64,000 bases of DNA from JAGDZR01 sp049115695 (GTDB taxonomy: Bacteria > Bacteroidota > Bacteroidia > Cytophagales > Cyclobacteriaceae). Of the stretch, positions 62,368 to 64,000 are shown in pieces. The stretch lies in NCBI GenBank assembly GCA_049115695.1, contig JAGDZR010000011.1, forward strand, positions 372,001 to 436,000, read 5' to 3'. Below the pieces are notes generated by a model, which was not told the origin of the DNA, made no database searches, and worked only from the letters and a program-made list of their open reading frames with translations. Position numbers and translations under genes: made by a program. Every line of letters starts with the position of its first letter. Position 1 is the stretch's first letter.

Positions 62368-63270
62368 ATGCACGCCACCTCATATTATATATTCTTAACC
62401 CTGATGGCAATAGCCAACAGCTCATTTTCTCAACAAAGTGTAGCTGCCCAATTGGGTTATCCGGCTGATGCCAGGTTGCTCATTATCCATGCCGATGATC
62501 TTGGAGTGAGTCACTCAGAGAACATGGCCTCCTTTGAAGCCTTTGAAAATGGATCTGTAAACTCGGCAAGTATTATGATGCCGACCCCCTGGGTTACTGA
62601 AGTGGCTGATTATGTGAAAGCTAATCCAGAGCATGATTTTGGTTTGCACCTGGTCTTATCGTCTGAATGGAAAAATTACAAATGGGGGCCTGTAGCTTCA
62701 TTAGATAAGGTGCCAAGCCTTGTAAATGAACAAGGTTATTTCCGTGAGAATTGCATTTCGGACTTAAATATCGCCGAAGTAGAAATTGAACTAAAGGCAC
62801 AAATTGATCGTGCTATCGCAATGGGAATTGAACCTACTCATTTAGATACTCATATGGGTTGCCTTGCTCAGACCCTCGAATTGATTCAAGTATATTTAAA
62901 AATGGGGCAACTGTATAATATGCCTGTATTGGCCAACAACCAGGTGCCAAAAGCGCTAAGAGATCAATTTGACGTGAAAGTGCTTATCGATGAACTCTTC
63001 ATGATTACACCGCAAGATTTCTCCAATGGAGCTGCCAACTACTATATTGATGTGCTCAATAAATTGAAGCCTGGTTTATCCATAATATTGGTCCATACTG
63101 CCTATGACAATGATGAAATGCAAGGCATGTGCATTGACCATCCGGCATACGGAAGTGAATGGCGTCAGCAAGATTTTGACTTTTTCACCAGCGATGAGTG
63201 TAAGCAACTGATAGAAAGTGAGGGAATAAAACTTGTCACCTGGAGAGAGATTAAAGAAGCACTTTACTAA
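62368..63270 (+). CDS. YdjC/ChbG-type carbohydrate deacetylase, secreted
   Basis: A 300-residue exported deacetylase. A Sec leader (ending SSFSQ) precedes the YdjC/ChbG fold. IIHADDLGVS carries the Asp pair of the metal site, GLHLVL and THLDTHMGCLAQ the His residues, and LVHTAYDNDEM is the last conserved strand. The family removes acetyl groups from chito-oligosaccharides or related glycans; most members are cytoplasmic, so the leader is noteworthy. It stands alone upstream of the ArsR regulator. Confidence 0.92.
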   Translation: MHATSYYIFLTLMAIANSSFSQQSVAAQLGYPADARLLIIHADDLGVSHSENMASFEAFENGSVNSASIMMPTPWVTEVADYVKANPEHDFGLHLVLSSEWKNYKWGPVASLDKVPSLVNEQGYFRENCISDLNIAEVEIELKAQIDRAIAMGIEPTHLDTHMGCLAQTLELIQVYLKMGQLYNMPVLANNQVPKALRDQFDVKVLIDELFMITPQDFSNGAANYYIDVLNKLKPGLSIILVHTAYDNDEMQGMCIDHPAYGSEWRQQDFDFFTSDECKQLIESEGIKLVTWREIKEALY

Positions 63271-63383
63271 AAGACTGTTACTGCCAATCAGACACTTGAA
63301 TCGTCCACACTGATTTATCTCTTGTAAAATAAGGGCCAATTATTTTGATTCAACAACAATAAAATTAATTGCTTAAACATTGC

Positions 63384-63425
63384 GTAACCATTTAGTTACT
63401 CATATATTAGTAACCGATTAGTTAC
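63384..63425 (+). promoter_or_regulatory. Twin ArsR operators
   Basis: GTAACCATTTAGTTAC (63384-63399) and GTAACCGATTAGTTAC (63410-63425) are near-identical imperfect palindromes with 26-bp spacing. GTTAC and GTAAC between them form a third inverted pair. They end 9 bases before the arsR start, fitting autorepression of the ArsR-AHSA1 unit. Confidence 0.75.
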
Positions 63426-63433
63426 ATAATGAA

Positions 63434-63763
63434 ATGAGAAGAGATGTTTTCCAAGGGATTGCCGATCCAATCAGACGTGAAATCATTGACCTATTGGCAG
63501 AGGAACCATTGACAGTCAACGAAGTTGCAGATCGGTTTGACATAAGTCGCCCTGCGATTTCCAAGCATTTAAAAATTCTAAATGAATGTCGGCTAATAGA
63601 TATCGAACAAATAGGACGCGAGCGTTTTTGCAAAATACATGCACAAAACCTTGTGCCAGCCTTCATGTGGGTAGAGCAACACAAAAGACTTTGGGAAGGA
63701 AAACTTGATTCATTTGAAGACTATCTGATGAAATTGAAAAACCAAAGAGACCATAATGAATAA
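63434..63763 (+). CDS. ArsR family transcriptional regulator
   Basis: A 109-residue winged-helix regulator. DVFQGIADPIRREIIDLLAEEPLTVNEVADRF and the recognition helix DISRPAISKHLKILNECRLI are typical; IGRERFCKIHAQNLVPAF is the wing and dimer region. The subgroup lacking metal-binding Cys pairs is usual with SRPBCC partners. It overlaps the AHSA1 gene by 8 bases. The two operators upstream suggest negative autoregulation, lifted by a signal that the partner may also handle. Confidence 0.93.
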   Translation: MRRDVFQGIADPIRREIIDLLAEEPLTVNEVADRFDISRPAISKHLKILNECRLIDIEQIGRERFCKIHAQNLVPAFMWVEQHKRLWEGKLDSFEDYLMKLKNQRDHNE

Positions 63764-64000
63764 CAGAACAGTCACTATTCAAAAGACGCTTCAAGCACCT
63801 ATTGCATTAGTTTGGGAAGCATGGACAACTCCAGAGCATATTGCTCAATGGTGGAGTCCAAAAGGGACGGAAACGAAAATCATCACACATGATTTTCGAG
63901 TGGGGGGTGATTGGAAATTTGCTATGCCCATGCCAAATGGTCAAGAGTTTCTGGCGGAAGGTGTTTACAAGGAAATTGTTGAATTCGAAAAGATTATTTC
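63756..64000 (+). CDS. AHSA1/SRPBCC domain protein, 3' end outside window
   Basis: The frame from ATG 63756 is open to the right edge, giving 81 complete codons. TIQKTLQAPIALVWEAWTTPEHIAQWWSPKG is the AHSA1 (Aha1 C-terminal-like, PF08327) motif, followed by FRVGGDWKFAMPMPNGQEF, a second typical strand pair. Such proteins bind hydrophobic ligands or act as Hsp90-co-chaperone-like folds. The gene overlaps arsR by 8 bases, a common pair in Bacteroidota. The rest lies beyond the window. Confidence 0.9.
   Translation, partial: MNNRTVTIQKTLQAPIALVWEAWTTPEHIAQWWSPKGTETKIITHDFRVGGDWKFAMPMPNGQEFLAEGVYKEIVEFEKII

Noticed and set aside
1..64000. rRNA, tRNA, CRISPR array, insertion sequence or phage genes
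   Set aside because: I read the gaps between genes on both strands and saw no tRNA-like fold with a T-loop, no regular repeat-spacer series, no transposase or integrase motif, and no rRNA core.

Overview
The window looks like chromosomal DNA of a Bacteroidota bacterium, most likely a marine Cytophagales member (Reichenbachiella/Fulvivirga-like); the genus is a guess. The signs are many short lipoprotein and secreted-protein leaders, a LytS/LytTR two-component pair, a PadR gene joined to a prefix-domain FtsX permease, GIN-domain, DUF5117, DUF1080 and TPR-CHAT proteins, and -7 boxes of the Bacteroidota type (TAnnTTTG) where promoters can be seen. I found no rRNA, tRNA, CRISPR array, insertion sequence, phage gene or SusC/SusD pair.

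Layout. 0-9.4 kb: a partial NTF2-like lipoprotein, a large DUF5117-type zinc protease, then on the minus strand a secreted six-hairpin glycosidase-like protein, a sulfatase, a MacB-like permease and an orphan lipoprotein. 9.4-11.1 kb: a minus-strand operon with a complete subclass B1 metallo-beta-lactamase, a GyrI-like protein, a YwbE-like protein and a small membrane protein. 11.2-15.2 kb: an AT-rich three-gene surface cassette of unknown function. 15.2-16.6 kb: a secreted FGE-fold protein without the catalytic cysteines. 16.8-20.6 kb: NTF2-like, SDR, FAD oxidoreductase and DUF4386 genes. 20.7-23.7 kb: FtsX permease plus PadR with a palindromic operator.

25.5-37.1 kb is the most coherent accessory block. 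Three minus-strand units encode beta-barrel proteins, a GIN-domain lipoprotein, an S41 protease, two alpha/beta hydrolases and two paralogous serine hydrolases. Each unit is preceded by the same 29-bp element (TAAAACAAC, 13 bases, CGGGTGA on the plus strand). A secreted TPR-CHAT caspase-like protein and a CPBP membrane protease are divergent from two of these units. The data suggest a small co-regulated regulon of secreted hydrolases, which I have not seen described.

37.8-64 kb: a BNR/VPS10-like propeller, a third serine hydrolase, GNAT, DUF1080, gamma-glutamyltransferase and SlyD-like genes. Next come a TolB/TPR/AraC regulator with an alcohol dehydrogenase and a second DUF4386 gene, then a molybdenum hydroxylase (IorA/IorB type) with a cytochrome c, divergent from a LytS/LytTR pair. 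The region ends with a ParE-type toxin-antitoxin remnant plus VOC gene, a fourth serine hydrolase, a carotenoid-isomerase-like oxidoreductase with an MFS transporter, a YdjC deacetylase, and an ArsR gene with twin operators followed by a truncated AHSA1 gene. Decayed genes are visible at 24.6, 27.3, 41.1 and 42.7 kb.
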